DNA of 64,000 nt from Nitrospirae bacterium YQR-1 (GCA_039908095.1 JAMOBJ010000005.1:50611-114610), one strand, 5' to 3'; numbered from the stretch's first letter, positions 43,827 through 52,366 are shown. Numbers and translations: made by a program. The notes: generated from the letters alone by a model not told the origin.

Positions 43827-43880
43827 TTTTCTTTCTTTTCTTTCTTTCTTTTCTTTCTTTTTTTTTCTTTCTCTTTTCCT
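43827..43880 (+). repeat. 54-base pure pyrimidine tract (TTTC-type)
   Basis: Every base from 43827 to 43880 is C or T, arranged as TTTCTTTC-type units. It serves as the U-rich tail of the terminator and runs up to the lolD stop codon. Such mirror-type tracts can form triplex DNA. Confidence 0.8.
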
Positions 43881-44544
43881 AGTCCAGCAACCGTCCATCT
43901 TCCATGTGATAAATTTTTTTAGTTTTTTTGGCGAAAGTCTCGTTGTGAGTGACGATTATAAATGTAGTTGCCTTGTCCTGATTCATTTTAAGCAGAAGCT
44001 CTATCAGATGTTCACCTGTTTTAGTGTCGAGATTACCCGTTGGTTCATCGGCAAGAACCACCAGAGGGTCTAAAATTAATGCTCGTGCTACGGCAACCCG
44101 TTGCTGCTCACCGCCTGAAAGCTCAGCCGGTCTGTGATGCAAACGTTCTTTCAGCCCTAGGCCGCCTAATAAATCAATTGCCTTTTCTGTAACAAGCGCC
44201 CTGTTTTGACCGGAGATGAGTGCAGGCATTATCGTGTTTTCAAGCGTGTTAAACTCCTGCAAAAGGTTGTGAAACTGAAAGATGAATCCTATAGTGTTAT
44301 TTCTGAATGAGGCCAGTTTTTTATCGTCAAGATTGAACACATCCTGCCCGTTAAAGACGATTGAGCCTGAGGTTGGCCTGTCCAGCGTGCCCATTATGTG
44401 AAGGAGGGTGCTTTTGCCGGCTCCTGAGGCTCCCATTATGGAAATCACCTCGCCGTCAGCAATCTCCATGTGAATCCCTTTTAAAACCTCAAGCACCCCT
44501 GCATCGGTTTGAAAGGATTTTGTAAGGTCAGATATTGTAACCAT
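43879..44544 (-). CDS. lolD: Lipoprotein-releasing system ATP-binding protein
   Basis: This ATPase of about 221 residues powers extraction of outer-membrane lipoproteins from the inner membrane. It has Walker [10 protein letters not shown], a Q-loop [20 protein letters not shown] typical of LolD, the signature [15 protein letters not shown], Walker [14 protein letters not shown], and the switch VTHNETF. The start is taken at ATG 44544 (MVTISDL). The open frame continues to 44616, but that part lies inside the preceding gene and does not look like LolD. It overlaps the end of that gene by 17 bp. Confidence 0.93.
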   Translation of the reverse strand: MVTISDLTKSFQTDAGVLEVLKGIHMEIADGEVISIMGASGAGKSTLLHIMGTLDRPTSGSIVFNGQDVFNLDDKKLASFRNNTIGFIFQFHNLLQEFNTLENTIMPALISGQNRALVTEKAIDLLGGLGLKERLHHRPAELSGGEQQRVAVARALILDPLVVLADEPTGNLDTKTGEHLIELLLKMNQDKATTFIIVTHNETFAKKTKKIYHMEDGRLLD

Positions 44545-44908
44545 GTTTTTTCTCATCCGTTTCAGATTTAGGGTGCCGTTTGCGGGGTTTTTGCGGAGCT
44601 GTGTTGTTGTCCTCATTCGCTGTACTGTTGTCTTTAGTTTCCTCTTTGACGGCAGGCCTGGGATTGAGCTCAGATTTTATCTTATTGAAAGCGCTTGTTA
44701 CGATTCCTTTTAATAATCCGTCTGATTTTTTCATATCATCAGCCTTCTCTGCCGCCCGTTCGGATAAATCTTTAATGACCTTACCGGTGCTTTCCGACTT
44801 CTGGCCAAACCACCGGAAATTCTCACCTCCGGATACGTACGCTATTACATAAAACCCTATTAGGGAAAATATCGCCATGTATATAATACGCTTTATCAGC
44901 TTAAACAC
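44528..44908 (-). CDS. Small membrane protein between lolC/E and lolD
   Basis: I do not recognise this 126-residue protein. It has one N-terminal transmembrane helix (IIYMAIFSLIGFYVIAYV, about 8-25), then a charged helical region (VIKDLSERAAEKADDMKKSD) and a disordered Asn/Pro/Lys-rich C-terminus (DNNTAPQKPRKRHPK). It starts 2 bp after lolC/E and its 3' end overlaps lolD, so it is locked into the Lol operon. A role as an accessory or assembly factor of the lipoprotein transporter is inferred from position only. Confidence 0.72.
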   Translation of the reverse strand: MFKLIKRIIYMAIFSLIGFYVIAYVSGGENFRWFGQKSESTGKVIKDLSERAAEKADDMKKSDGLLKGIVTSAFNKIKSELNPRPAVKEETKDNSTANEDNNTAPQKPRKRHPKSETDEKKHGYNI

Positions 44909-44910
44909 TG

Positions 44911-46134
44911 TTATTTAAACCTCAGCGGTTCGATAGGGTCTAATTTGGCCGCCTGCCACGCCGGATAAATTGTTGACAGAAAACTAATGCTTAACGCAGA
45001 TGCGGATACCAGCACAAAATCCCACAATTTCCACTTAACCGGCAAGTGGCTCAAGTAATAAACATCAGGAGGAAGTTTAATTAATTCATAGGAATCCAGC
45101 AGATAGCAGGTTACAGCTCCTGCCGTCACTCCGATAAGCGTGCCGATTGCGCCGACAAGAAAACCCTGAAACATGAAAATCGCCATAATGCCGGAATTCG
45201 TTGCTCCCATGGCTTTCAAAATTGCTATCTCACGCTCCTTTTCCATCACATTCATAATAAGGGTGGATATTATGTTAAACGCTGCCACTATCACTATCAG
45301 GGTTAAAATAACAAACATGGCAAATTTCTCAAGCTTAAGTGCCGAAAACAGATTCCTGTTCATCTGCATCCAGTCCCGTGCCCTGTACGGATACCCCAGT
45401 GTTGTATTTAACTTCTCACGTACCTCTGCCGCCTTGTATATATCATCCAGTTTAATTTGTACGCCGCTTGCCGTATCTCCTTGACCAAAAAAATTCTGTG
45501 CCGCCAACATGTTTGTTATCGCAAGGCTTGAATCATACTCAAACATTCCAATCTCAAAAACAGCCACTACCTGAAATTTCCTTGCCTTTGGCACCATCCC
45601 CAACGGGCCTATATCCCCTATTGGAGATATGATGTTTACAAAGTCCCCGTCTGTTACACCCAGATTTCCTGCAAGTTCAGTGCCTATCACAATACCGTTT
45701 TCTGTAGTGTTAAGAGCATCAATTGAGCCGTTTTTAACATATTTCCTTAAATCCGTTACGTCTTTTTCAAGCTCAGGAATAACCCCTCTCAAGTACACCC
45801 CCTGAGCACGCTTCCCCTGTGCTACCATCACCTGGCCTAGCACAAACGGAGCCGTGGCTACAACATTAGGGTATGTCCTTATCTTTGCCGCCAACTCCTC
45901 ATACATGGGGATTTTGCCCTCATGGCTTAGTACCAGCAGATGGGTGTTAACTCCAAGGATTTTCCGCTGCAGGTCCTCATGGAATCCGCTCATTACCGAG
46001 AGCACTATAATTAATGCCATAACGCCAAGGGCCACACCGCCGATGGATATAACCGTGTTAAAAGAAACACTCTTATGTTTTTTCTTAGACTTAAGGTATC
46101 TAAGCGCTATAGTAAAATAATAAGGGAGTTTCAC
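44911..46134 (-). CDS. lolE: Lipoprotein-releasing ABC transporter permease (LolC/LolE family)
   Basis: This 407-residue permease has four transmembrane helices: TM1 near 25-45 (ISIGGVALGVMALIIVLSVMSGF), a large periplasmic MacB-like domain (about 50-270), then three C-terminal helices with AFNIISTLIMNVMEKEREIAILKAMGAT, the coupling motif for LolD. Only one such permease is present, so it probably acts as a homodimer (LolF-like) or its partner lies elsewhere; LolC and LolE cannot be told apart from sequence alone. It overlaps lysS by 4 bp. Confidence 0.9.
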   Translation of the reverse strand: MKLPYYFTIALRYLKSKKKHKSVSFNTVISIGGVALGVMALIIVLSVMSGFHEDLQRKILGVNTHLLVLSHEGKIPMYEELAAKIRTYPNVVATAPFVLGQVMVAQGKRAQGVYLRGVIPELEKDVTDLRKYVKNGSIDALNTTENGIVIGTELAGNLGVTDGDFVNIISPIGDIGPLGMVPKARKFQVVAVFEIGMFEYDSSLAITNMLAAQNFFGQGDTASGVQIKLDDIYKAAEVREKLNTTLGYPYRARDWMQMNRNLFSALKLEKFAMFVILTLIVIVAAFNIISTLIMNVMEKEREIAILKAMGATNSGIMAIFMFQGFLVGAIGTLIGVTAGAVTCYLLDSYELIKLPPDVYYLSHLPVKWKLWDFVLVSASALSISFLSTIYPAWQAAKLDPIEPLRFK

Positions 46135-47609
46135 TTCTCTGGTTTGAGCAAAGGAAACAGGATAACATCCCGTATGGAGTGGGAATTAGTTACCAGCATG
46201 GCAAAGCGGTCAATACCTATGCCCTCGCCGGCGGCAGGCGGCATGCCGTATTCCAGTGCACGTAAGAAGTCTTCATCCATCCAGTGCGCCTCCTCATCCC
46301 CCTTATCTTTTGCCCTTACCTGCTCCGTAAATCTCTGTCTTTGATCAATCGGGTCATTTAGCTCTGAAAAGGCATTGGCTATTTCACGTCCCATAATAAA
46401 AAGCTCAAAACGCTCTGTCAACTCCGGCTTATCAGGGCGTCTCTTAGCCAGCGGGGATATCTCAACAGGATAATCGGTAATAAAAGTCGGCTGAACTAAC
46501 TCCGGCTCCACCTTTACCTTAAATATCTCATCTATTATATTTGTGTATGACGCTCCAGATGGAATATCCATGCCCGCTTTCCTGCCCCAATCCATTGCCT
46601 TACCGGCATCTTTGAGTACCCCCTCAGGAACCCCACTTTCTATTAGTGAATCAAAAAAAGACAGCTGTTTCCACGGTGGCGTAAAATCAAGCTCTACATC
46701 GCCGTAATTAAGCCTCTGTGCTCCAACCACCTTGTTTAACACATATGAAAACATCTCCTCGGTAAAAGACATAAGGAAATTATAGTCCTTGTATGCCGCG
46801 TAAAACTCCAGCATGGTAAATTCAGGATTGTGTTTTGTAGAGATTCCCTCGTTTCTGAAGTTTTTATTAATTTCAAATATTCTCTCATACCCGCCGACAA
46901 GGAGTCTTTTTAGATATAACTCAGGGGCGATTCTCAGATATAAATCCGTTGAGAGAGCGTTATGATGGGTTTTAAACGGTTTTGCAGCAGCCCCTCCGGG
47001 TATAGGGTGCATCATGGGGGTCTCTACCTCAATAAAACCGCGGCTTTCAAGAAAATCACGTATAGCTTTCACTAATCTACTACGAATGGCAAAGGTTTTA
47101 CGCACATCCGGATTAACTATTAAATCAACGTACCTCTGCCTGTAGCGAATCTCAACATCCTTCAGCCCATGCCATTTCTCCGGCAATGGGCGCAACGATT
47201 TAGAAAGAATTTTAAAATCTTCCACCTCTATAGTCAGCTCACCGGTCTTGGTTTTAAAAATCCTTCCAGTGACTCCTAAAATATCCCCGATATCTGTTTT
47301 CTTAAATATCTGGTATTTATCGAATAAAATATTTTTAGCAAAATACAGTTGAATCTTTTCGCCGGAGCCGTCCTGTAAGTGAGAAAACGAGGCCTTACCG
47401 AAGTTTCTTATTGCTACAATCCTGCCTGCCACACTACAGTTAATACGCTGTGCCTCAAAGTCATCATGTGTTTTTACTTCATACTTTGCCGCTAAATCTC
47501 TTGCCGAGTCCTTTGGATCAAATCTTTCATTGAATGGGTCAGCCCCAAGGGAGCGAAGCTCATATAGTTTTTTCTTTCTCTGCTCTATCAGTTCGTTTAT
47601 TTCTTCCAT
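46131..47609 (-). CDS. lysS: Lysine--tRNA ligase, class II
   Basis: This 492-residue synthetase has an OB-fold anticodon-binding domain (about 55-150: VAGRIVAIRNFGKASFSHLQDGSG) and a class II core: motif 1 near FLESRGFIEVETPMM, motif 2 FRNEGISTKHNPEFTMLEFY, and motif 3 GEGIGIDRFAMLVTN. Its length is standard. It is the first gene of a minus-strand unit with lolC/E, the small membrane protein and lolD, a lysS-lolCD order known in several Gram-negatives. Confidence 0.97.
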   Translation of the reverse strand: MEEINELIEQRKKKLYELRSLGADPFNERFDPKDSARDLAAKYEVKTHDDFEAQRINCSVAGRIVAIRNFGKASFSHLQDGSGEKIQLYFAKNILFDKYQIFKKTDIGDILGVTGRIFKTKTGELTIEVEDFKILSKSLRPLPEKWHGLKDVEIRYRQRYVDLIVNPDVRKTFAIRSRLVKAIRDFLESRGFIEVETPMMHPIPGGAAAKPFKTHHNALSTDLYLRIAPELYLKRLLVGGYERIFEINKNFRNEGISTKHNPEFTMLEFYAAYKDYNFLMSFTEEMFSYVLNKVVGAQRLNYGDVELDFTPPWKQLSFFDSLIESGVPEGVLKDAGKAMDWGRKAGMDIPSGASYTNIIDEIFKVKVEPELVQPTFITDYPVEISPLAKRRPDKPELTERFELFIMGREIANAFSELNDPIDQRQRFTEQVRAKDKGDEEAHWMDEDFLRALEYGMPPAAGEGIGIDRFAMLVTNSHSIRDVILFPLLKPEK

Positions 47610-47655
47610 CTCTTAGCCGTCTTTAAATTTTATTTTTTAAAAATTCACTGAACAG

Positions 47656-47684
47656 ATTATAGCATTTATTGTTTACCTTGACAA
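47656..47684 (-). promoter_or_regulatory. Sigma70 promoter of the lysS-lol operon
   Basis: On the minus strand TTGTCA (47684-47679), 17 bases and a perfect TATAAT (47661-47656). The start site would be near 47649, about 40 bases before lysS. The -35 box overlaps that of the divergent promoter. Confidence 0.75.
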
Positions 47685-47707
47685 GTTTTAATTATTAAAA
47701 TTATAAT
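47678..47707 (+). promoter_or_regulatory. Sigma70 promoter of the DUF177-rpmF-plsX-fabH operon
   Basis: Perfect TTGACA (47678-47683), an 18-base spacer and perfect TATAAT (47702-47707). A 7-bp hairpin, ATCTCTA/TAGAGAT, follows at the start of the transcript. Confidence 0.8.
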
Positions 47708-47754
47708 TCATCTCTACAGTTTAGAGATACGATTATTGTAAGAGGGTGTTTCAC

Positions 47755-48270
47755 ATGAAAGTGCGAGTGATGGATATCCCCGATGAGGGGATGAGTCTTG
47801 ATATAGATATGACTGTAAAGATGGAAGGAGTGGAGACGAGAGGCCCTGTAAAGGGGCGGATATATTTACAACGAAACGGCACAGAGGTAATGGTAAGCGG
47901 ACATACGGGAGTGTTGTTAGGGTTTCAGTGCGGACTGTGTTTAACTGAATTTACAAGTGAGTTGTCACTTGACCTTAATTTGTTATACTGTCCGCAAAGG
48001 GCTCTGGAGACAGAGGACAGTGTTGAGCTTACCAGAGGCGAGATGGATTTGTGCCTCTATAGCGGCGATGAGATAGATATAACTGCACTGTTGCAGGAAC
48101 AGATAATTCTCAATATTTCTATTAGTGCAGTATGCTCAGATACCTGCCGCGGGCTGTGCCCCGGTTGCGGAATAAACCTAAATACTGAGAGTTGTAATTG
48201 CAAAAGAGTACATGAACAGGAGCGTTTTTTTAAACTAAAAGATTTACTGACAAAAGTAAAAACAAATTAA
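47755..48270 (+). CDS. DUF177 / YceD family protein
   Basis: This 171-residue protein is of the family that precedes rpmF in many bacteria and is linked to 23S rRNA or ribosome biogenesis. It has an N-terminal beta-rich half and a C-terminal zinc-ribbon-like part with eight cysteines (FQCGLCLTEF, CSDTCRGLCPGCG, SCNCKR). The ATG 47755 is taken because GAGGG lies at usable distance; a GTG 9 bases upstream is too close to it. It is 14 bp before rpmF, the conserved order. Confidence 0.9.
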   Translation: MKVRVMDIPDEGMSLDIDMTVKMEGVETRGPVKGRIYLQRNGTEVMVSGHTGVLLGFQCGLCLTEFTSELSLDLNLLYCPQRALETEDSVELTRGEMDLCLYSGDEIDITALLQEQIILNISISAVCSDTCRGLCPGCGINLNTESCNCKRVHEQERFFKLKDLLTKVKTN

Positions 48271-48284
48271 AAGGAGTATGGTTA

Positions 48285-48470
48285 ATGGCAAATCCTACAT
48301 CGCGACATTCCAAATCAAGAAGGGACAAAAGAAGAGCTAACTGGAAGGGTAAAGCTCCGGCGCTGATACTGTGCCCTGATTGTAAGGCGGTAAAAGTTCC
48401 ACACCGTGTATGCATGAGCTGCGGGAAGTACAACGGCAAAAGCATCCTGGCAGTAAAAGAAAAAGAATAA
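48285..48470 (+). CDS. rpmF: 50S ribosomal protein L32
   Basis: This 61-residue basic protein has the L32 N-terminus MANPTSRHSKSRRDKRR and a zinc-binding cysteine set (CPDCKAVKVPHRVCMSCG, CxxC...CxxC). The zinc-binding form is retained. It follows the DUF177 gene. Confidence 0.97.
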   Translation: MANPTSRHSKSRRDKRRANWKGKAPALILCPDCKAVKVPHRVCMSCGKYNGKSILAVKEKE

Positions 48471-48490
48471 GAATTTAAAGAGTAAGAGAA

Positions 48491-49513
48491 ATGAAAATAG
48501 CCCTAGATGCAATGGGGGGAGATAATGCTCCCGGAATAAATGTTGACGGAGCGGTGGAGGCTGTAAACGAGCTGCCGGAAATAGGGATTATCCTTGTCGG
48601 GCAAGCAGATGTTTTAGAGAAACACCTTGCCAAGAAGAAATACCGCAGCGGAGCCATCGAAATAAGACACGCCTCAGAGGTGGTTGGTATGGATGAATCC
48701 ACTGCGTTTGCGCTGAGAAAAAAGAGGAACTCATCTATAAGAGTTGCGATTGAATTAGTAAAATCCGGTGAGGCGCATGCCGCCTTAAGCGCAGGGCATT
48801 CCGGTGTTGCCATGGCAACCTCACTGACAATTCTTAAGAAAGCCCCTGGTGTGGACAGGCCGGCAATAGCTGTGCTAATGCCAAGAATTAAAGGACGTTT
48901 TCTACTTATTGATGCCGGCGCCAATGTTGACTGTAAGCCAATTAATTTACTTCAGTTTGCACTTATGGGAAGTGCCTATTATAAGTTAGTCTATCACGTT
49001 GAAGAGCCTAAGGTTGCTCTTCTTAGCATAGGGGAGGAAGACACAAAGGGCAATGAGCTGACCAAGGAGGCTTTTAAGTTATTAAAATCGGCAAATATCC
49101 ACTTTATAGGAAACATTGAGGGTAAGGATATTTTTAAGGGTCTTGCCGATGTGATTGTTTGTGATGGTTTTATCGGCAACACGGTATTAAAAGTGAGCGA
49201 GGGGCTGGCAGAGGCCGTCATTCAAATATTGAGAAATGAAATATCCAATCTAACCCTTGGCAAGCTGGGTTTCTTGTGTCTGAGGCCGGCATTTAGAAAT
49301 TTTAAAAAACACACAGACTATGACGAGAGCGGAGGCGCTCCACTTTTAGGAATAAACGGCACATGTGTTATTTGTCACGGAAGATCTACTGCAAAAGCCA
49401 TAAAGAATGCGTTGAATATGACATATCAACTAGCACTGCAGGATATAAATAAAATAATATCCTATGAAATAGCCTCTAATAACTCAGAAAAAACTGATGT
49501 AGAAGGGATGTAA
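48491..49513 (+). CDS. plsX: Phosphate acyltransferase PlsX
   Basis: This 340-residue enzyme converts acyl-ACP to acyl-phosphate for phospholipid synthesis. It opens IALDAMGGDNAPGINVDGAV, and has ALSAGHSGVAMATSL, LIDAGANVDCKP and VCDGFIGNTVLKVSEGLAE, all characteristic. It lies in the classical rpmF-plsX-fabH gene order, with 2 bp to fabH, so lipid supply is co-expressed with ribosome assembly functions. Confidence 0.97.
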   Translation: MKIALDAMGGDNAPGINVDGAVEAVNELPEIGIILVGQADVLEKHLAKKKYRSGAIEIRHASEVVGMDESTAFALRKKRNSSIRVAIELVKSGEAHAALSAGHSGVAMATSLTILKKAPGVDRPAIAVLMPRIKGRFLLIDAGANVDCKPINLLQFALMGSAYYKLVYHVEEPKVALLSIGEEDTKGNELTKEAFKLLKSANIHFIGNIEGKDIFKGLADVIVCDGFIGNTVLKVSEGLAEAVIQILRNEISNLTLGKLGFLCLRPAFRNFKKHTDYDESGGAPLLGINGTCVICHGRSTAKAIKNALNMTYQLALQDINKIISYEIASNNSEKTDVEGM

Positions 49514-49515
49514 AT

Positions 49516-50496
49516 TTGCTTAAAGCAAGAATAATCTCAACAGGTTCTTATCTGCCTGAAAAAATTCTGACTAACAATGACCTCGAAAAAATGGTTGAGA
49601 CCTCAGACAGTTGGATAGTGGAGCGAACCGGAATAAGGCAACGCAGAGTTGCAGCGCAACACGAGACGGCATCAGATATGGCCTATGAGGCGTCGAAGCT
49701 TGCTCTTGAGCGTGCCGGTCTTACTGCAGACACTCTTGATTTGATAATTGTAGCAACAATTTCCGGTGATATGCAGATACCTGCCACGGCATGTTATGTT
49801 CAGAAAATGCTTGGGGCCGCCACTGCCGCAGCATTTGACGTAAATGCCGCATGCTCCGGTTTTATCTTTGGGCTTTCAACCGCTAATGCCTATATAAAGG
49901 CCGGTTTATACAAGAGAATTCTTCTGATCGGCTCAGAGGTCTTGACAAAGTTTACAGACTGGCAGGACAGAAACACCTGTGTTTTATTTGGTGACGGAGC
50001 GGGAGCGGTTATTCTTGAGGCACACGAGGGTGACAACGGAGTGCTCTCAGTTGACATCCACTCAGACGGTGCGCTGTCGGATATTTTACTTTTGCCGGGA
50101 GGCGGTTCCAAGCACCCGACCTCCGCTCAAACCATAAATGACAGGCTTCATTACATAAAAATGAAGGGAAACGAGACATTTAAGGTAGCAGTCAGAACAC
50201 TTGAAAAACTCGTTGTTGACGCCCTTGAAAAAAACGGTGTTGATCCAAAAGACTTAGCACTGCTTATTCCCCATCAGGCAAATCTCAGAATTATATCTGC
50301 AACAGCCAGCCGCCTTGGCCTTGGTCTTGACAGAGTCATGATAAATCTTGACAGATACGGCAACACCTCAGCCGCCTCAATTCCTATCGCTCTCGATGAG
50401 GCGGTACTAACCGGACGCATAAAAGACGGTGATTATATACTCCTTGAGGCATTCGGCGGCGGCCTCACATGGGCGTCCGCTTTAGTTAAATGGTAA
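49516..50496 (+). CDS. fabH: Beta-ketoacyl-ACP synthase III
   Basis: This 326-residue enzyme condenses acetyl-CoA with malonyl-ACP to start fatty acid synthesis. The catalytic triad is Cys113 (NAACSGFIFG), His253 (IPHQANLR) and Asn283 (RYGNTSAASIP). GFGGGLTWAS-type C-terminal sequence (AFGGGLTWASA) is present. The start is TTG 49516 with GAAGGGA upstream. The final TAA is formed at the border of a MITE-like element that starts exactly at this codon. Confidence 0.97.
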   Translation: MLKARIISTGSYLPEKILTNNDLEKMVETSDSWIVERTGIRQRRVAAQHETASDMAYEASKLALERAGLTADTLDLIIVATISGDMQIPATACYVQKMLGAATAAAFDVNAACSGFIFGLSTANAYIKAGLYKRILLIGSEVLTKFTDWQDRNTCVLFGDGAGAVILEAHEGDNGVLSVDIHSDGALSDILLLPGGGSKHPTSAQTINDRLHYIKMKGNETFKVAVRTLEKLVVDALEKNGVDPKDLALLIPHQANLRIISATASRLGLGLDRVMINLDRYGNTSAASIPIALDEAVLTGRIKDGDYILLEAFGGGLTWASALVKW

Positions 50497-50638
50497 TACC
50501 AAGCTGCAGTCATTCGATTAACTTTGTTGGCATCGTCGAAAACTCCGCTGCGTCTCCCCTAAATGGGAATCCCCTGTAAGGGGAGGTGTCCCCTTCTCCC
50601 AGCCGCCTCGTTACTCTTTTGACTGCAACTTGGTATTA
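50494..50638 (+). repeat. Dispersed palindromic MITE-like element, copy 4 (best preserved)
   Basis: A 145-bp element with ends TAATACCAAGCTGCAGTCA and TGACTGCAACTTGGTATTA: 18 of 19 positions are complementary. The core hairpin is CTCCCCTAAATGGGAATCCC/CTGTAAGGGGAG. The first three bases are the fabH stop codon. It lies between convergent fabH and the radical SAM gene. A short extra piece, GCTACTTAGTATAAG (50648-50662), looks like another right-end remnant. Confidence 0.92.
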
Positions 50639-50650
50639 CGTCTATGAACG

Positions 50651-52096
50651 CTACTTAGTATAAGTCCTCTTGAATTTACTCTGAATCAGCAGGTAAAACG
50701 ACGGTAAAATAGCCTTAAGGCGTTTAATGCCGCCTCTGCCAAAGAGGCTTTTGAAGTATTCAAACAAGATATGCGGCCTCATATAAAACCGTGTGTACAT
50801 TTCCTTTTGTTTTTCCAGCAGGATTTCCTTTGTTAATCCGGCGGGGACAAAAACCGGACGCCAGTAATTAAACTGTGACCAGTCCGCTGTATCAAGAGAG
50901 CCGTACTTGTGCGCCTCTGCGTACTGGGGTGAGCCCGGTATAGGAGTGTTTATTGTCACAACTACCGCATCTATAGGAATGCTCAGGGCAAACTCTATTG
51001 TCTTGTTCATTGTTTGAATAGTCTCAAGCGGGTGGCCTATTATGAAAAACCCTTTGGTTTTGATACCAAGCTTATGACACCAGCCGATTACCTGCCGGGT
51101 TTTCTCCAGTGATATGTCTTTTTTTATCACCTTTAATATTTCCTCATCTCCGGATTCTATGCCAAAGGCAATGTTCCAGCAGCCGTTGTCTTTCAGAAAC
51201 TTCAAAAATTCAAAATCCACGTTATTTATTCTTGCCATACACGTCCAGTGAAAAAACAATCCGGTGGCTTTTATTAAGTTAAACAAGTCGTAAATGCGCT
51301 GCTTATTGACTAAAAAAGTATCATCAACAAAGGCAATCTCCCGTATCCGGTACTTTTCCCACAGGTAATGAATTTCGTCAAAAACGTTTTGAGCCGAGCG
51401 TTTTCTGTACATTCTGCCGAATATGTTTTTATCACAAAATGTGCAGCCGCTTGGGCAGCCCCGTGATGTGATTATATTTACCACGGGCAGGGTTTTATAA
51501 TTTGAAGGCGGCGGCTTATAGAGATTAATGTCGGCAATCAGATCAAATGCAGGGTATGGCAGGGTATCAAGGTTGTCGATGTACTCACGCCGGCCTGTGC
51601 TGATAATTTCTCCGTTTTTGGCGCGATACGATATGCCATTAATGCCCTCTATAGATTTTCCCTCTGACAGGGCGTTTAACAGCTCAAGAGCTGTTGCCTC
51701 ACCCTCGCCGCAGACTCCATAGTCAAAGGCGTCGAAAGACATGGCATGCTGCAGATTTGAGGTAACATGAGGGCCGCCTAATATTGTAATTATGCCGGGA
51801 AAAGTTTCCTTTATAAGTTTTGCCACCGTTAATGCCCTGTGAAAGGCTACCGTTGTTGAGCTTATTCCTACAAAGGAGGGAGCAAAGTCCCTGATTTCCC
51901 TGATGATATCATCCTCGGTAAGTTTAAGTGCCTCAGCGTCGGTTACGGCGACCTCATAGCTGTTTTCACGCAGGTATGAGGCTATGTAGTATATCCCAAG
52001 GGGGATTTGCTCTCCCCCTACACTGCCCACCTTAGAGGAATACCTCTCCATCTTCGTTATGGGTGGATAGAGTATGTAAAATCTTTTTTCAGCCAT
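50651..52096 (-). CDS. B12-binding domain radical SAM protein
   Basis: This 481-residue protein has an N-terminal cobalamin-binding-like Rossmann domain (about 1-150: PLGIYYIASYLRE, VGISSTTVAFHRAL, TILGGPHVTS). The radical SAM domain has the CxxxCxxC cluster in SRGCPSGCTFCD, then AFVDDTFLVN, FGIESGDEEILKVIKK and KGFFIIGHP. This family includes methyltransferases and hopanoid/lipid-modifying or tetrapyrrole enzymes; the substrate cannot be read from the sequence. ATG 52096 is chosen because GGAGAG lies just upstream. An upstream in-frame ATG (52129) would encode a purine-rich stretch. Confidence 0.88.
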   Translation of the reverse strand: MAEKRFYILYPPITKMERYSSKVGSVGGEQIPLGIYYIASYLRENSYEVAVTDAEALKLTEDDIIREIRDFAPSFVGISSTTVAFHRALTVAKLIKETFPGIITILGGPHVTSNLQHAMSFDAFDYGVCGEGEATALELLNALSEGKSIEGINGISYRAKNGEIISTGRREYIDNLDTLPYPAFDLIADINLYKPPPSNYKTLPVVNIITSRGCPSGCTFCDKNIFGRMYRKRSAQNVFDEIHYLWEKYRIREIAFVDDTFLVNKQRIYDLFNLIKATGLFFHWTCMARINNVDFEFLKFLKDNGCWNIAFGIESGDEEILKVIKKDISLEKTRQVIGWCHKLGIKTKGFFIIGHPLETIQTMNKTIEFALSIPIDAVVVTINTPIPGSPQYAEAHKYGSLDTADWSQFNYWRPVFVPAGLTKEILLEKQKEMYTRFYMRPHILFEYFKSLFGRGGIKRLKAILPSFYLLIQSKFKRTYTK

Positions 52097-52194
52097 TCTC
52101 TCCTGCTCTCCTGCTCCTAAGGAACTCATCGTAAGTATCTGTTTTTGAAGAGTTTTTTGAGAAACTATCTGTTTTATTTGTGTAAATAATCAGC

Positions 52195-52267
52195 TAATAC
52201 CAAGCAGCCTTCAATCGTCTAACTTTGTCGGCATCGTCACAAGCTCCGTGGCGTACTCTCCCCTAAA
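52195..52267 (+). repeat. Left-half fragment of the dispersed palindromic repeat
   Basis: It starts TAATACCAAGCAGCCTTCAA and runs through TCGTCTAACTTTGTCGGC and AAGCTCCGTGGCGTACTCTC to CCCCTAAAG, where it stops at the core hairpin. The right half is missing. Confidence 0.75.
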
Positions 52268-52302
52268 GTATGATAAGCACTATAATTATAAACTAAAGGA
52301 CA

Positions 52303-52350
52303 AAAAACAAAAAAGGGGGCGGATTCAGATTATCTCCACCCCCCCTTAAA
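52303..52350 (-). terminator. Rho-independent terminator of the glucan phosphorylase gene
   Basis: Read on the minus strand, AAGGGGGGGTGGAGAT and ATCCGCCCCCTT form a G/C-rich hairpin followed by TTTTTTGTTTTTTG. It starts about 17 bases after the stop codon at 52367. Confidence 0.82.
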
Positions 52351-52366
52351 AAAATTATCGTCAACA

